The translations under genes and the position numbers were made by a program. From Opitutaceae bacterium (GTDB lineage Bacteria; Verrucomicrobiota; Verrucomicrobiia; Opitutales; Opitutaceae), in contig RGAX01000071.1 in assembly GCA_009919985.1 (NCBI GenBank), forward strand, positions 1-12,211: a DNA stretch of 12,211 nucleotides. The letters run 5' to 3'. A model generated the notes under the pieces. It did no database searches, was not told the DNA's origin, and worked only from the letters and a program-made list of their open reading frames with translations. Positions 6,241-12,211 of the stretch are shown here, one piece after another. Positions within the stretch are counted from its first letter, which is position 1, and each line of letters begins with the position of its first letter.

Positions 6241-7809
6241 TCAATTAAGGAGAGTATTATGTCGCCAATCCGTCCCGTCTTCCTCACCCGCGCGCTGTTG
6301 CGTCACCCAACCCACCCCTTGCCCCAGCAACGTGAAGATCACGAATTTAGCGTTAAACAACATGTTGATCGGAGCCAATAAAGCCGAGACCGCCGTTTCG
6401 ATAATCGCGCTCAACGTCAACCGCACCGCACCGCCAAAACGCACGAGCAATTCCGGATTACCTAACGTGAGCACCACGCTTACGAGCTTGGGCAAGAACA
6501 ACAGCAGCATCGTAAAAACAAACAACGATAACGCCTCCGGTACTTCCAATAAAAATCCGAATACGGAGGTCATATCCTGCGGGCGGAGGCCACCGCCAGG
6601 CAACGGGTGCGCCTGCAACCCAAACACATGGATCGTGCTCAACACCAAAAACAGCAGCCATAAGGGCGAGGACGCATAACCCATCACGCCCATCAACAAA
6701 TGAAACCGATTCGCTGGGCGGAAGCCACGCGCCGTCAAGAGCCAGGCATGCTGCATGTTACCCTGACACCAGCGCCGGTCCCGTTTGGCGCTATCAATCA
6801 ACGTCGGCGGACCTTCCTCAAAACTTCCCTCGATCTCGCCGGCTAGCCATACTTCCCAACCTGCGCGGCGCATCAAAGCGGCTTCAACAAAATCGTGCGA
6901 CAGGATCCGGCCGCCAAACGGCTCGCTGCCCGGTAAATCCGGCAATGCGCAATGATCGATAAAAGGCTGGATGCGGATAATCGCATTATGCCCCCAATAG
7001 TTGCCGTCATGCTGCTGCCAGTAGTTGAGTCCAGCGAGAAACAGCGGGCCATAAAGCCGACTCGCGAACGATTGTAACCGAGCGTACAAGGTCTCGCCAT
7101 ACACGATACGCGGCGCGGTCTGCATGATACCCACCTGTGCGTTTTTTTCCATCAACGCCACCAGTTGCACCAAGGCTCGCCCCGTCATGATCGAGTCCGC
7201 ATCTAACACCACCATGTAACGATAATTCTTACCCCAACGTCGGAGAAAATCTGCCACGTTACCGGCCTTTTTATTAATTTGATGACGGCGTTTACGGTAA
7301 AAGATTTTTCCAAAACCTCCGACCTGTTTGCACAACTCAACCCAGGCCACCTCCTCCTGAATCCACTGGTTGGGCCGGTTGGAATCGCTCAGGATAAAAA
7401 AATCGAAATGCTCGAGTTTCTTGGTCTCCTGCATCGAGCGGTAAATCACGCGCAAGCCTTCAAAGACGCGGCTCACATCTTCGTTAAACACCGGCATGAC
7501 AATTGCCGTCGAGGCGAGAAGCGGTTCCTCGCCATCGGGAATTGTGGCCGTGATACGGCAACTATCGCCCCCGCGATTCAAAACGTAGAAGCCCACGATC
7601 GCCGTACAAAATCCCGTCGCGATGTGCGCAAACAAAACCACGAACAAACCAAGTAGCACCATTTCCAAGCCGCTGATGCCATCACGCCAAAGCAAGTCGG
7701 CCATGAACCATGTCGCCAAACTCGTAAGGAGGAAAATCGATGAAAAAAACACGAATCGACGGCGATTAAGCCGCTGCGTTGTCATCGGTTTCTTAAAAAA
7801 AATAGGCAT
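6241..7809 (-). CDS. opgH: opgH 5' part: membrane glucan glucosyltransferase H, truncated by insert
   Basis: The 522-residue N-terminal and catalytic part of OpgH/MdoH, the inner-membrane family-2 glycosyltransferase that polymerises UDP-glucose into the beta-1,2 backbone of osmoregulated periplasmic glucans. Two membrane helices (about 20-40 and 50-77) are followed by the GT2 domain with MPVFNED (105-111), FILSDSNRP (138-146), DADS (203-206), the SHDFVEAALMRRAGW block (304-318) and RRW (345-347), then further helices near 370-395, 427-450 and 465-490. Similarity to OpgH continues to DGTDWR (511-516). The last six residues and stop (TGA 6241-6243) come from the reverse of the atp insert. The 130-140-residue cytoplasmic N-terminal domain of E. 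coli OpgH is absent. Catalytic motifs are intact, but the final membrane segments are lost, so activity is doubtful. ATG 7809 is used; ATG 7785 is an alternative. Confidence 0.92.
   Translation of the reverse strand: MPIFFKKPMTTQRLNRRRFVFFSSIFLLTSLATWFMADLLWRDGISGLEMVLLGLFVVLFAHIATGFCTAIVGFYVLNRGGDSCRITATIPDGEEPLLASTAIVMPVFNEDVSRVFEGLRVIYRSMQETKKLEHFDFFILSDSNRPNQWIQEEVAWVELCKQVGGFGKIFYRKRRHQINKKAGNVADFLRRWGKNYRYMVVLDADSIMTGRALVQLVALMEKNAQVGIMQTAPRIVYGETLYARLQSFASRLYGPLFLAGLNYWQQHDGNYWGHNAIIRIQPFIDHCALPDLPGSEPFGGRILSHDFVEAALMRRAGWEVWLAGEIEGSFEEGPPTLIDSAKRDRRWCQGNMQHAWLLTARGFRPANRFHLLMGVMGYASSPLWLLFLVLSTIHVFGLQAHPLPGGGLRPQDMTSVFGFLLEVPEALSLFVFTMLLLFLPKLVSVVLTLGNPELLVRFGGAVRLTLSAIIETAVSALLAPINMLFNAKFVIFTLLGQGVGWVTQQRAGEEDGTDWRHNTLLN
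6247..6261 (+). promoter_or_regulatory. Ribosome-binding site and ATG of a truncated atpD, part of the atp insert
   Basis: Twelve bases after the atpG-type TAA comes AAGGAG (6247-6252), a 6-nt spacer and ATG (6259-6261). In F1 operons atpD (beta subunit) follows atpG with just this layout. The codons after ATG (TCG, CCA, ATC) are already the complement of opgH (Asp-Trp-Arg of the N-terminal part), so the insert ends at about 6261-6264. Any product from this ATG would be a meaningless read of antisense opgH. Confidence 0.65.
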
Positions 7810-8275
7810 GGGTAATCAGCGCGTCGCGTAGAACAGTCCGGATAACACGGCTACAAAAACCAACCACAGCAGCAGCGTGCGCAGAATCGGCCATTTTTCG
7901 AAACGCTCCAGCGTCTCGCCCGCCGCAGGGCCATTTCTGCGAGCCATCGCTTAGCAGCAAAGCCACGCGGCCCTCGATTGCAATTCGTTCATGCGGAGCG
8001 CTGTCCTTGACGAGAACCTTGCCGAACCACGAATCCATCAACGCTTCCGTTTCTTCCGCCGCCAACGTCGTGGGATCGAGCAACGGTTGCACGGCATGGC
8101 GGAGGGCGGCGCGTTCCAAAATGTCTTGAATGAGGCGACTCTGATGAAGGCGGTTGTGGATTCGGTGCGCGCGTAGATAATCTTCGACGCGAACATACGC
8201 GGCGTTCCACGACTCCATGGTGCCTGTCTTCGGGCGAAACTCGCCCGGTAAGAGAATCGGCCTAGAATCGCTCAC
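7793..8275 (-). CDS. Unrecognised helical protein between opgG and opgH, probable 3' frameshift
   Basis: I do not recognise this family. GTG 8275 overlaps the opgG stop by 4 nt (GTGA), implying translational coupling; ATG 8218 is an alternative start. The frame gives 160 residues. Residues 20-116 look like real, mostly helical protein (RVEDYLRAHRIHNRLHQSRL, then an acidic stretch around LDPTTLAAEETEALMDSWF). After about residue 112 the composition turns to a Cys/Ala/His-rich, unprotein-like tail that runs past the opgH ATG. In the next frame the same DNA encodes LERFEKWPILRTLLLWLVF plus VAVLSGLFYATR, a basic/acidic linker and one membrane helix ending 6 nt before opgH. A 1-nt indel near 7940 would join the two into a roughly 154-residue membrane-anchored protein. 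It sits where the N-terminal domain of OpgH would be encoded in E. coli, so a role as OpgH partner is possible. Confidence 0.7.
   Translation of the reverse strand: MSDSRPILLPGEFRPKTGTMESWNAAYVRVEDYLRAHRIHNRLHQSRLIQDILERAALRHAVQPLLDPTTLAAEETEALMDSWFGKVLVKDSAPHERIAIEGRVALLLSDGSQKWPCGGRDAGAFRKMADSAHAAAVVGFCSRVIRTVLRDALITHAYFF
7816..7947 (-). CDS. 43-codon membrane-helix frame: small gene or frameshifted C-terminus of the upstream ORF
   Basis: ATG 7947 to TGA 7816-7818 encodes MARRNGPAAGETLERFEK followed by a clear membrane helix (WPILRTLLLWLVFVAVLSGL) and FYATR. It starts inside the preceding ORF in another frame, two codons after a TAA, and ends 6 nt before the opgH ATG at 7809, a normal operon spacing. 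Two readings fit: a small single-pass membrane protein of its own, or the real C-terminus of the upstream protein thrown out of frame by a 1-nt indel. The second is favoured because the upstream frame loses protein-like character exactly here. Confidence 0.5.
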   Translation of the reverse strand: MARRNGPAAGETLERFEKWPILRTLLLWLVFVAVLSGLFYATR

Positions 8276-9777
8276 GGTTGCCAAAGGTACGTCCACGTTT
8301 CGGTCAGCACATGCGGCGATTTGCGCAGAAAACAGCGCAACTCCACCGGCCGGCCAGTGCCATCGGGGCGTAAGCCGAACGCAACGCGCCACGTGCCGTT
8401 ATGCGGGTTTTTTTGGACGGTCGAATAAGTGACCGTGGCGCCATCGCCAGCGGAAACGACCGCCTCGATGTCAGGATCGGGACCGCGTTTGCCGAGATAA
8501 GGGCCGTCGAAATCGAGGATAAAACGCTCGAGATCTGGTTCATGCGTTTTTGAACGACCCCGACGAGTCGCGACGGTAAAACCGGCCGGGGGGCGGATCT
8601 GGTCGAGCGCCCAATTAAGCCGGTATTCAAACTCGATGGGCTCGCCGACGGGCGGCAAAACATCAGGCGCCCAGAAGGCCACGATGTTGTCATTGGTCTC
8701 GTCCGGCGTTGGCAATTCGACCAAGCGCACGGATCCCGCGCCCCAAGAGCCGACCGGCTCGACCCAGGCGGTGGGACGCAAGTGATAATTGGCTTCAAGA
8801 TCTTCGTAACTGGAAAATTTGCGATCGCGCTGCAGTAAACCGAAACCGCGCGGATTTTGATCGCCGAAGGCCACAGTGCGAATTTTTTCCGGATTTGTAA
8901 GCGGCCGCCAAAGCCATTCACCGCCACTGTGGTTCACGAGCAAACCGTCGGAGTCATGCACTTCGGGGCGAAAATCACCGGTCGACGTGGTCGTATTTTC
9001 ACCGTGCCAAAACATACTGGTCAGCGGCGCGATGCCCAAAGTCTTGATGGTGGTGCGTGCGTAAAGCACGGCTTTGACCTGCGCAACGGTCGTGGCGCCA
9101 GGCCGGATCACAAAACGGTACGCGCCCGCGACGCTCGGACTGTCGAGCAGCGCAAAAAGCACCAACTCTTTCGCCTCAGGGTCCGAGCGCTGCACCCAAA
9201 ATTCCTCGAAAATCGGAAACTCCTCGCCGGCGGGATCACCGGTGTTGATCGCTAAGCCGCGCGCAGAAAGACCGTAAACGGCTTTTTGACTCAGCAGCCG
9301 AAAATAACTCGCTCCCTGAAATGCGCCGAGTTCGTCGCTCGCGGTATTTAGCGGATATAGCATTCGGAAACCGGTAAAACCAATCGTGGCCGGAATATCA
9401 CCGAGACGATTTTTTCCGTAATCAAAAAACTGCGACGAAAAAGCTACCGGCGTCTCGAAGCCGTTTTTCAACTCAGAGACTTGGACGGTCTTATCAAAAA
9501 TAAACCCCGGATGAAAAAACTGGAGTTGAAACGGCAATCCCTCGCGACGACCGAGTGACTGCGCAGGATTAAAACGGATGTCACGGTACTGATCGTACGT
9601 CAGCTGGCGGAGTTTTTCCGGTACACGACTGGGGCGCGCGACGTACGGTTTAGCCGAAAGCATTTTGGCTCGGTAGCGCAGCGCATCGAAGTCGAACGGC
9701 GCATCACTTGCCTGCAGAGGCGACAAGATCGCTAGACTACTGAGCCAGAACCAAAGACGCAGAGCGCGTGGTTTCAT
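8272..9777 (-). CDS. opgG: Periplasmic glucan biosynthesis protein OpgG/OpgD (MdoG)
   Basis: A 501-residue exported protein of the OpgG/OpgD family, which acts in the periplasm on the glucan made by OpgH; E. coli OpgD (and more weakly OpgG) are beta-1,2-glucanases (GH186). The N-terminus has a basic start, a hydrophobic core (WFWLSSLAILSPL) and a likely signal peptidase site after Ala23. The mature protein has the family pattern: FDFDALRYRAKMLSAKPY at 28-45, YRDIRFNPAQSLG, QLQFFHPGFIFDKTV, GFRMLYPLN, GASYFRLL, YGLSARGLAI, EEFPIFEEFWV, then HDSDGLLV, GEWLWRPLTNP and GFGLLQRDR in the second half. Length matches the E. coli proteins (about 510-550). The gene is 9 nt after the DNA glycosylase and its stop overlaps the next gene. 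ATG 9777 lacks a Shine-Dalgarno. G and D paralogues cannot be told apart here; the opgG-opgH order argues for G. Confidence 0.95.
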   Translation of the reverse strand: MKPRALRLWFWLSSLAILSPLQASDAPFDFDALRYRAKMLSAKPYVARPSRVPEKLRQLTYDQYRDIRFNPAQSLGRREGLPFQLQFFHPGFIFDKTVQVSELKNGFETPVAFSSQFFDYGKNRLGDIPATIGFTGFRMLYPLNTASDELGAFQGASYFRLLSQKAVYGLSARGLAINTGDPAGEEFPIFEEFWVQRSDPEAKELVLFALLDSPSVAGAYRFVIRPGATTVAQVKAVLYARTTIKTLGIAPLTSMFWHGENTTTSTGDFRPEVHDSDGLLVNHSGGEWLWRPLTNPEKIRTVAFGDQNPRGFGLLQRDRKFSSYEDLEANYHLRPTAWVEPVGSWGAGSVRLVELPTPDETNDNIVAFWAPDVLPPVGEPIEFEYRLNWALDQIRPPAGFTVATRRGRSKTHEPDLERFILDFDGPYLGKRGPDPDIEAVVSAGDGATVTYSTVQKNPHNGTWRVAFGLRPDGTGRPVELRCFLRKSPHVLTETWTYLWQP

Positions 9778-9786
9778 GTTATTTTT

Positions 9787-10674
9787 TTACAAAAAGAAAG
9801 CGCGTTGTTTTTCGGAGATCGGCAGCGCGGCACGCTCCATCACTTTTAACAAATCTTCCCAAATCATGCGCTTCGAGCGGTTACTCTGATTGCGCAAGAT
9901 ATAGCTCGGGTGGTACGTTACCATGAGCGGACGGGCCGCGAATTCCCGCCATTCACCACGGACCTCGCCGAGGGCTTTGAACGTGTTGCTCCCCAGCAAA
10001 CCTTGCGCCGCACTCGAGCCGAGGGCGACGAGTAAGGTCGGTTGCACGATCTCGATCTGCGCGCGCAGATACGGCAGGCAATAACGCATCTCTTCGTCCG
10101 TCGGCCCGCGATGGCCGATTTGCCCCGCGGCGGCCGGCACCGTCGCATCCGGGCGCCAGGTCATCAGGCTAGCGAGGTAAACCTCGGCCCGCTTGAGCCC
10201 CATCGCGCCGATCATCTTCGAGAGTAACTGGCCGGACGGACCGACAAAGGGTTCACCTTCCGACTCTTCTTCCAAGCCTGGGGCATCACCGATAAACAAA
10301 ATTCGCGCATCAAGATTGCCCGTCCCGCAAACGATTTTTTTGCCCGGCGGTACGTGAGCGAGCGCCACGGGATCAGTCTGTGCGGCCGCCACCAATGCCG
10401 CCCAGCGTCCGGCCTTGTCGCCCGCGGGCAACGTCACCACGGGCGGCGGGGGCAATTTGGGCTCAACCACCTTAGGCTTGGCCACCGGCATCGGCGGAAC
10501 TGCGATCGGTCGCTCTGGTGCGGCCACCTTGCCCGCCACTGCACTTGAGCTTTGCCGACCACGAATCACTGCCCGTAAGGCCAACAAACTCGCCTCAGAA
10601 ACGCTGACGGATTTGATCCCGGTCGTTTTGAGCCGGCGAAGCTCGTCGGTGAGGGCATTAAGGGCGGTGCGCAT
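9787..10674 (-). CDS. Family-4-like uracil-DNA glycosylase, iron-sulfur cysteines mostly missing
   Basis: A 295-residue DNA repair enzyme of the UDG superfamily that would excise uracil from DNA. Family motifs: GDAPG (129-133; usually GEAPG), GEPFVGPSGQLL (140-151), the ALGSSAAQGLLG block (217-228) and the late active-site motif YHPSYILR (254-261). Family 4 enzymes hold a 4Fe-4S cluster with four cysteines: an early CxxC, one in a NVLKCRPP-type segment and one in the EExxxCxPYL segment. Here the early CxxC region reads AAAQTDPVALAH (97-108), the third is SLMTWRP (169-175), and only Cys199 (MRYCLPYL) remains; the extra Cys116 is not at a ligand position. The first 80 residues are a helical start and a Pro/Ala/Val-rich linker (50-80). 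It lies 9 nt after ribE and 9 nt before opgG. A non-cluster-binding relative or an altered substrate is possible. Confidence 0.88.
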   Translation of the reverse strand: MRTALNALTDELRRLKTTGIKSVSVSEASLLALRAVIRGRQSSSAVAGKVAAPERPIAVPPMPVAKPKVVEPKLPPPPVVTLPAGDKAGRWAALVAAAQTDPVALAHVPPGKKIVCGTGNLDARILFIGDAPGLEEESEGEPFVGPSGQLLSKMIGAMGLKRAEVYLASLMTWRPDATVPAAAGQIGHRGPTDEEMRYCLPYLRAQIEIVQPTLLVALGSSAAQGLLGSNTFKALGEVRGEWREFAARPLMVTYHPSYILRNQSNRSKRMIWEDLLKVMERAALPISEKQRAFFL

Positions 10675-10683
10675 TAAGGCAGG

Positions 10684-11280
10684 TCAGCTTGAGCGAATAT
10701 TCAGAAGTTTTTCCACATACTTGCCCAGTAAGTCGAATTCCAAATTTACCCGCTCTGCAGCTCGACGTGTACGGATGTTAGTCAACGCCAAGGTCGTCGG
10801 AATCAGCCAAACCGCGAAGCTATCACCTTCCACTTCGGCCAAGGTCAACGACATACCGTCGATAGCAATACTGCCTTTATGAATGAGATAGCGGCCAGCG
10901 CCAGCCGGGACGCGGACCCGCAGGTACGTGTCCTTGCCTCGGACTTCAAGAACCTCAATCAGGCCCTGCCCGTCGATGTGGCCAGAGACAAAATGGCCAC
11001 CTATTTTTCCATCAAAGCGCAAACTACGCTCGAGATTCACTAAGGCGCCCGTCGCCAGCGCAGAAAAATTGGTGAGACGCCGCGTCTCCTCCAACACATC
11101 AAAATACAAATACTGCGCGTCGAACTCGACGACAGTGAGGCAACAACCGTTGACCGCAATGCTATCGCCCAACGCAACGTTTTGGAGCGCGGCACGTGCC
11201 GCGATTTGCAGACGCCACGAGGCGGCGTGCTGGGTGAAGGCCACGACGTGGCCGGTTTCTTCGACTATGCCGGTGAACAT
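10684..11280 (-). CDS. ribE: Riboflavin synthase alpha chain
   Basis: A 198-residue riboflavin synthase that dismutates two 6,7-dimethyl-8-ribityllumazine molecules to riboflavin, the last step of vitamin B2 synthesis in the cytoplasm. It starts with the diagnostic MFTGIVEE and is built of two lumazine-binding repeats: the first with NGCCLTVVE (44-52), the second with SGHIDGQG (99-106) and DGMSLTLAEV (141-150). Phe2 and the cysteine/histidine of the active site (Cys46-47, His101) are present. Length is as expected (about 200-215). ATG 11280 is certain from the conserved N-terminus even though no Shine-Dalgarno precedes it. It lies 16 nt after the PDZ protein and 9 nt before the glycosylase; no other rib genes are in view. 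Also named ribC in some species. Confidence 0.97.
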   Translation of the reverse strand: MFTGIVEETGHVVAFTQHAASWRLQIAARAALQNVALGDSIAVNGCCLTVVEFDAQYLYFDVLEETRRLTNFSALATGALVNLERSLRFDGKIGGHFVSGHIDGQGLIEVLEVRGKDTYLRVRVPAGAGRYLIHKGSIAIDGMSLTLAEVEGDSFAVWLIPTTLALTNIRTRRAAERVNLEFDLLGKYVEKLLNIRSS

Positions 11281-11296
11281 GTTTAGGGGAAATAAG

Positions 11297-12211
11297 TTAT
11301 TTGAGTTTTACGCGGAGCACGGCGGTTTCGCCGGCGCGCCCCACAAGCAGGACAAACTCCGTACGCGCCGCATCCGCTTGGATCGCGGCGAGTTTCTCCA
11401 CCGCCTCGGCAAACGACTTGGGCTCCACTCCGTCGATTTCCTTAATCCAATCATCCATGCGTAAACCGGCGACGGAAACTGGACTGTTTCCTTTGACGAA
11501 ATGCGCCACGATGCCAGCGGTGTCCGCGACTTTTAACCGCCGCGAGATCGCATCGCCATAGACAAACTCCCGCGCCGTAAATCCCAGCCGTTCGAAATAC
11601 CTCCGCGCAGCCTCACGCATTAATTTCGGTTCGTCACCGAGCGTCACCTTTACGTCAACCCGCTCGGTGCCGCGAAGCACTGTAAGCGAGAGCGGAGCGC
11701 CCGGCACCCGGCGTTCGACCTCGCGCTCCACAAAACTGACGACGACACGATCCGGTTTGAAGCGCGGCAGAGCCCGGCCATTAATCTCCAGCACGATATC
11801 GCGCGCCTGCATGCCGGCTTTCTCTGCCGGACTGCCTTCAAGAACTTCACTCACCACGGCGCCCGATTGCGCATCTAATTTGAGAAAAGTCGCGACCTCA
11901 CGATCCATCGGTTCAAAGCCATAAGCGCCGAGCCACGCCAAAGGCCGACCAAATTCATTTTGCGGCACCCGCGAGAGGTACGGCAATACTTCAACCGTGA
12001 GGTGGAACACACTGCTCTCTTCGACGTTGATCAACATCGTCGGCGAACCCCCGCGATCCGCGCGCGAGAATTGCAAAAACGTCTGGCCAAAAGAGCTCAG
12101 CGCCAAGCCGACGAAGCTCCCGTCGCGATTAAACACCGGCAGCCCCGGTCCCGCGACTTCATGCTGGGCGATACCGGTGCGTTGAGGCAGCGACTGGATC
12201 AGGGCGATATT
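11297..12211 (-). CDS. HtrA-like PDZ protein, 5' end outside window, catalytic serine site apparently lost
   Basis: An open frame from the window end to TAA 11297-11299, 304 visible residues. Residues about 16-40 match the end of a trypsin-like HtrA domain (GPGLPVFNRDGSFVGLALS). In active HtrA/Deg proteases this is GNSGGPLFN with the nucleophilic serine; here the aligned residues are Gly-Pro-Gly-Leu-Pro, so proline stands at the serine position. Two PDZ domains follow: one around 88-190 (SGAVVSEVLEGSPAEKAGMQ, DIVLEING) and one around 222-300 (AGIVAHFVKGNSPVSVAGLR, DDWIKEIDGVEP). It is probably exported and works as a peptide-binding or chaperone-like factor and not as a protease. His and Asp of the triad and any signal peptide lie beyond the window. 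It is the most upstream gene seen of the run leading to ribE and opgGH. Confidence 0.85.
   Translation of the reverse strand, partial: NIALIQSLPQRTGIAQHEVAGPGLPVFNRDGSFVGLALSSFGQTFLQFSRADRGGSPTMLINVEESSVFHLTVEVLPYLSRVPQNEFGRPLAWLGAYGFEPMDREVATFLKLDAQSGAVVSEVLEGSPAEKAGMQARDIVLEINGRALPRFKPDRVVVSFVEREVERRVPGAPLSLTVLRGTERVDVKVTLGDEPKLMREAARRYFERLGFTAREFVYGDAISRRLKVADTAGIVAHFVKGNSPVSVAGLRMDDWIKEIDGVEPKSFAEAVEKLAAIQADAARTEFVLLVGRAGETAVLRVKLK

Noticed and set aside
6121..6261. Insertion sequence or MITE as the cause of the opgH disruption
   Set aside because: No inverted terminal repeats, no target-site duplication, and the content is explained by an atpG-atpD junction.
1..12211. tRNA, rRNA, CRISPR array, riboswitch or prophage genes
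   Set aside because: None seen. No clover-leaf-like or repeat-spacer pattern was noticed, and the sequence upstream of ribE is a coding region with only a 16-nt gap, leaving no room for an FMN riboswitch directly before it.

Overview
All well-supported genes in this window lie on the minus strand, so transcription runs from high to low coordinates. The mix of genes suggests a Gram-negative heterotroph of the Verrucomicrobiota, probably near Opitutaceae. The hints are a periplasmic glucan cluster of the opgG/opgH type, a plant-like L-galactose/L-fucose dehydrogenase of the aldo/keto reductase superfamily, and long runs of tightly packed genes with few recognisable Shine-Dalgarno sites. This placement is inference from protein content; there is no rRNA or marker gene to fix it.

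Right half (12211 down to 5598), read 5' to 3' on the minus strand: the 3' part of an HtrA-like PDZ protein whose catalytic serine position appears to be proline; riboflavin synthase (ribE); a family-4-like uracil-DNA glycosylase that lacks most of the usual iron-sulfur cysteines; the periplasmic glucan protein opgG; a small unrecognised gene overlapping the opgG stop by 4 nt, with a probable frameshift near its 3' end; and the glucan glucosyltransferase opgH. Gaps between these genes are 16 nt or less, so they look like one transcription unit.

The most striking feature is inside opgH. Its reading frame is broken near 6121-6261, where about 140 bp are not opgH. On the plus strand this segment encodes the last 37 codons of an ATP synthase gamma subunit (atpG), its TAA stop, a Shine-Dalgarno AAGGAG and an ATG, exactly the layout of an atpG-atpD junction. 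It appears to replace about 80 bp of opgH and puts the two opgH halves in different frames. It is either a real ectopic patch of atp operon DNA or an assembly chimera.

Left half (5597 down to 1): after a 184-nt intergenic region with a short direct repeat and a good ribosome-binding site come an ABC exporter ATPase and its ABC-2 permease (4-nt overlap), the permease carrying a long extra C-terminal domain. Next is a sugar cluster: a TIM-barrel isomerase/epimerase with all four metal ligands, a RbsD/FucU mutarotase, an L-galactose/L-fucose dehydrogenase-type aldo/keto reductase and a zinc alcohol dehydrogenase cut by the window start. Together these fit the opening steps of a non-phosphorylating oxidative route for L-fucose, L-galactose or a similar sugar (mutarotation, then oxidation at C1).
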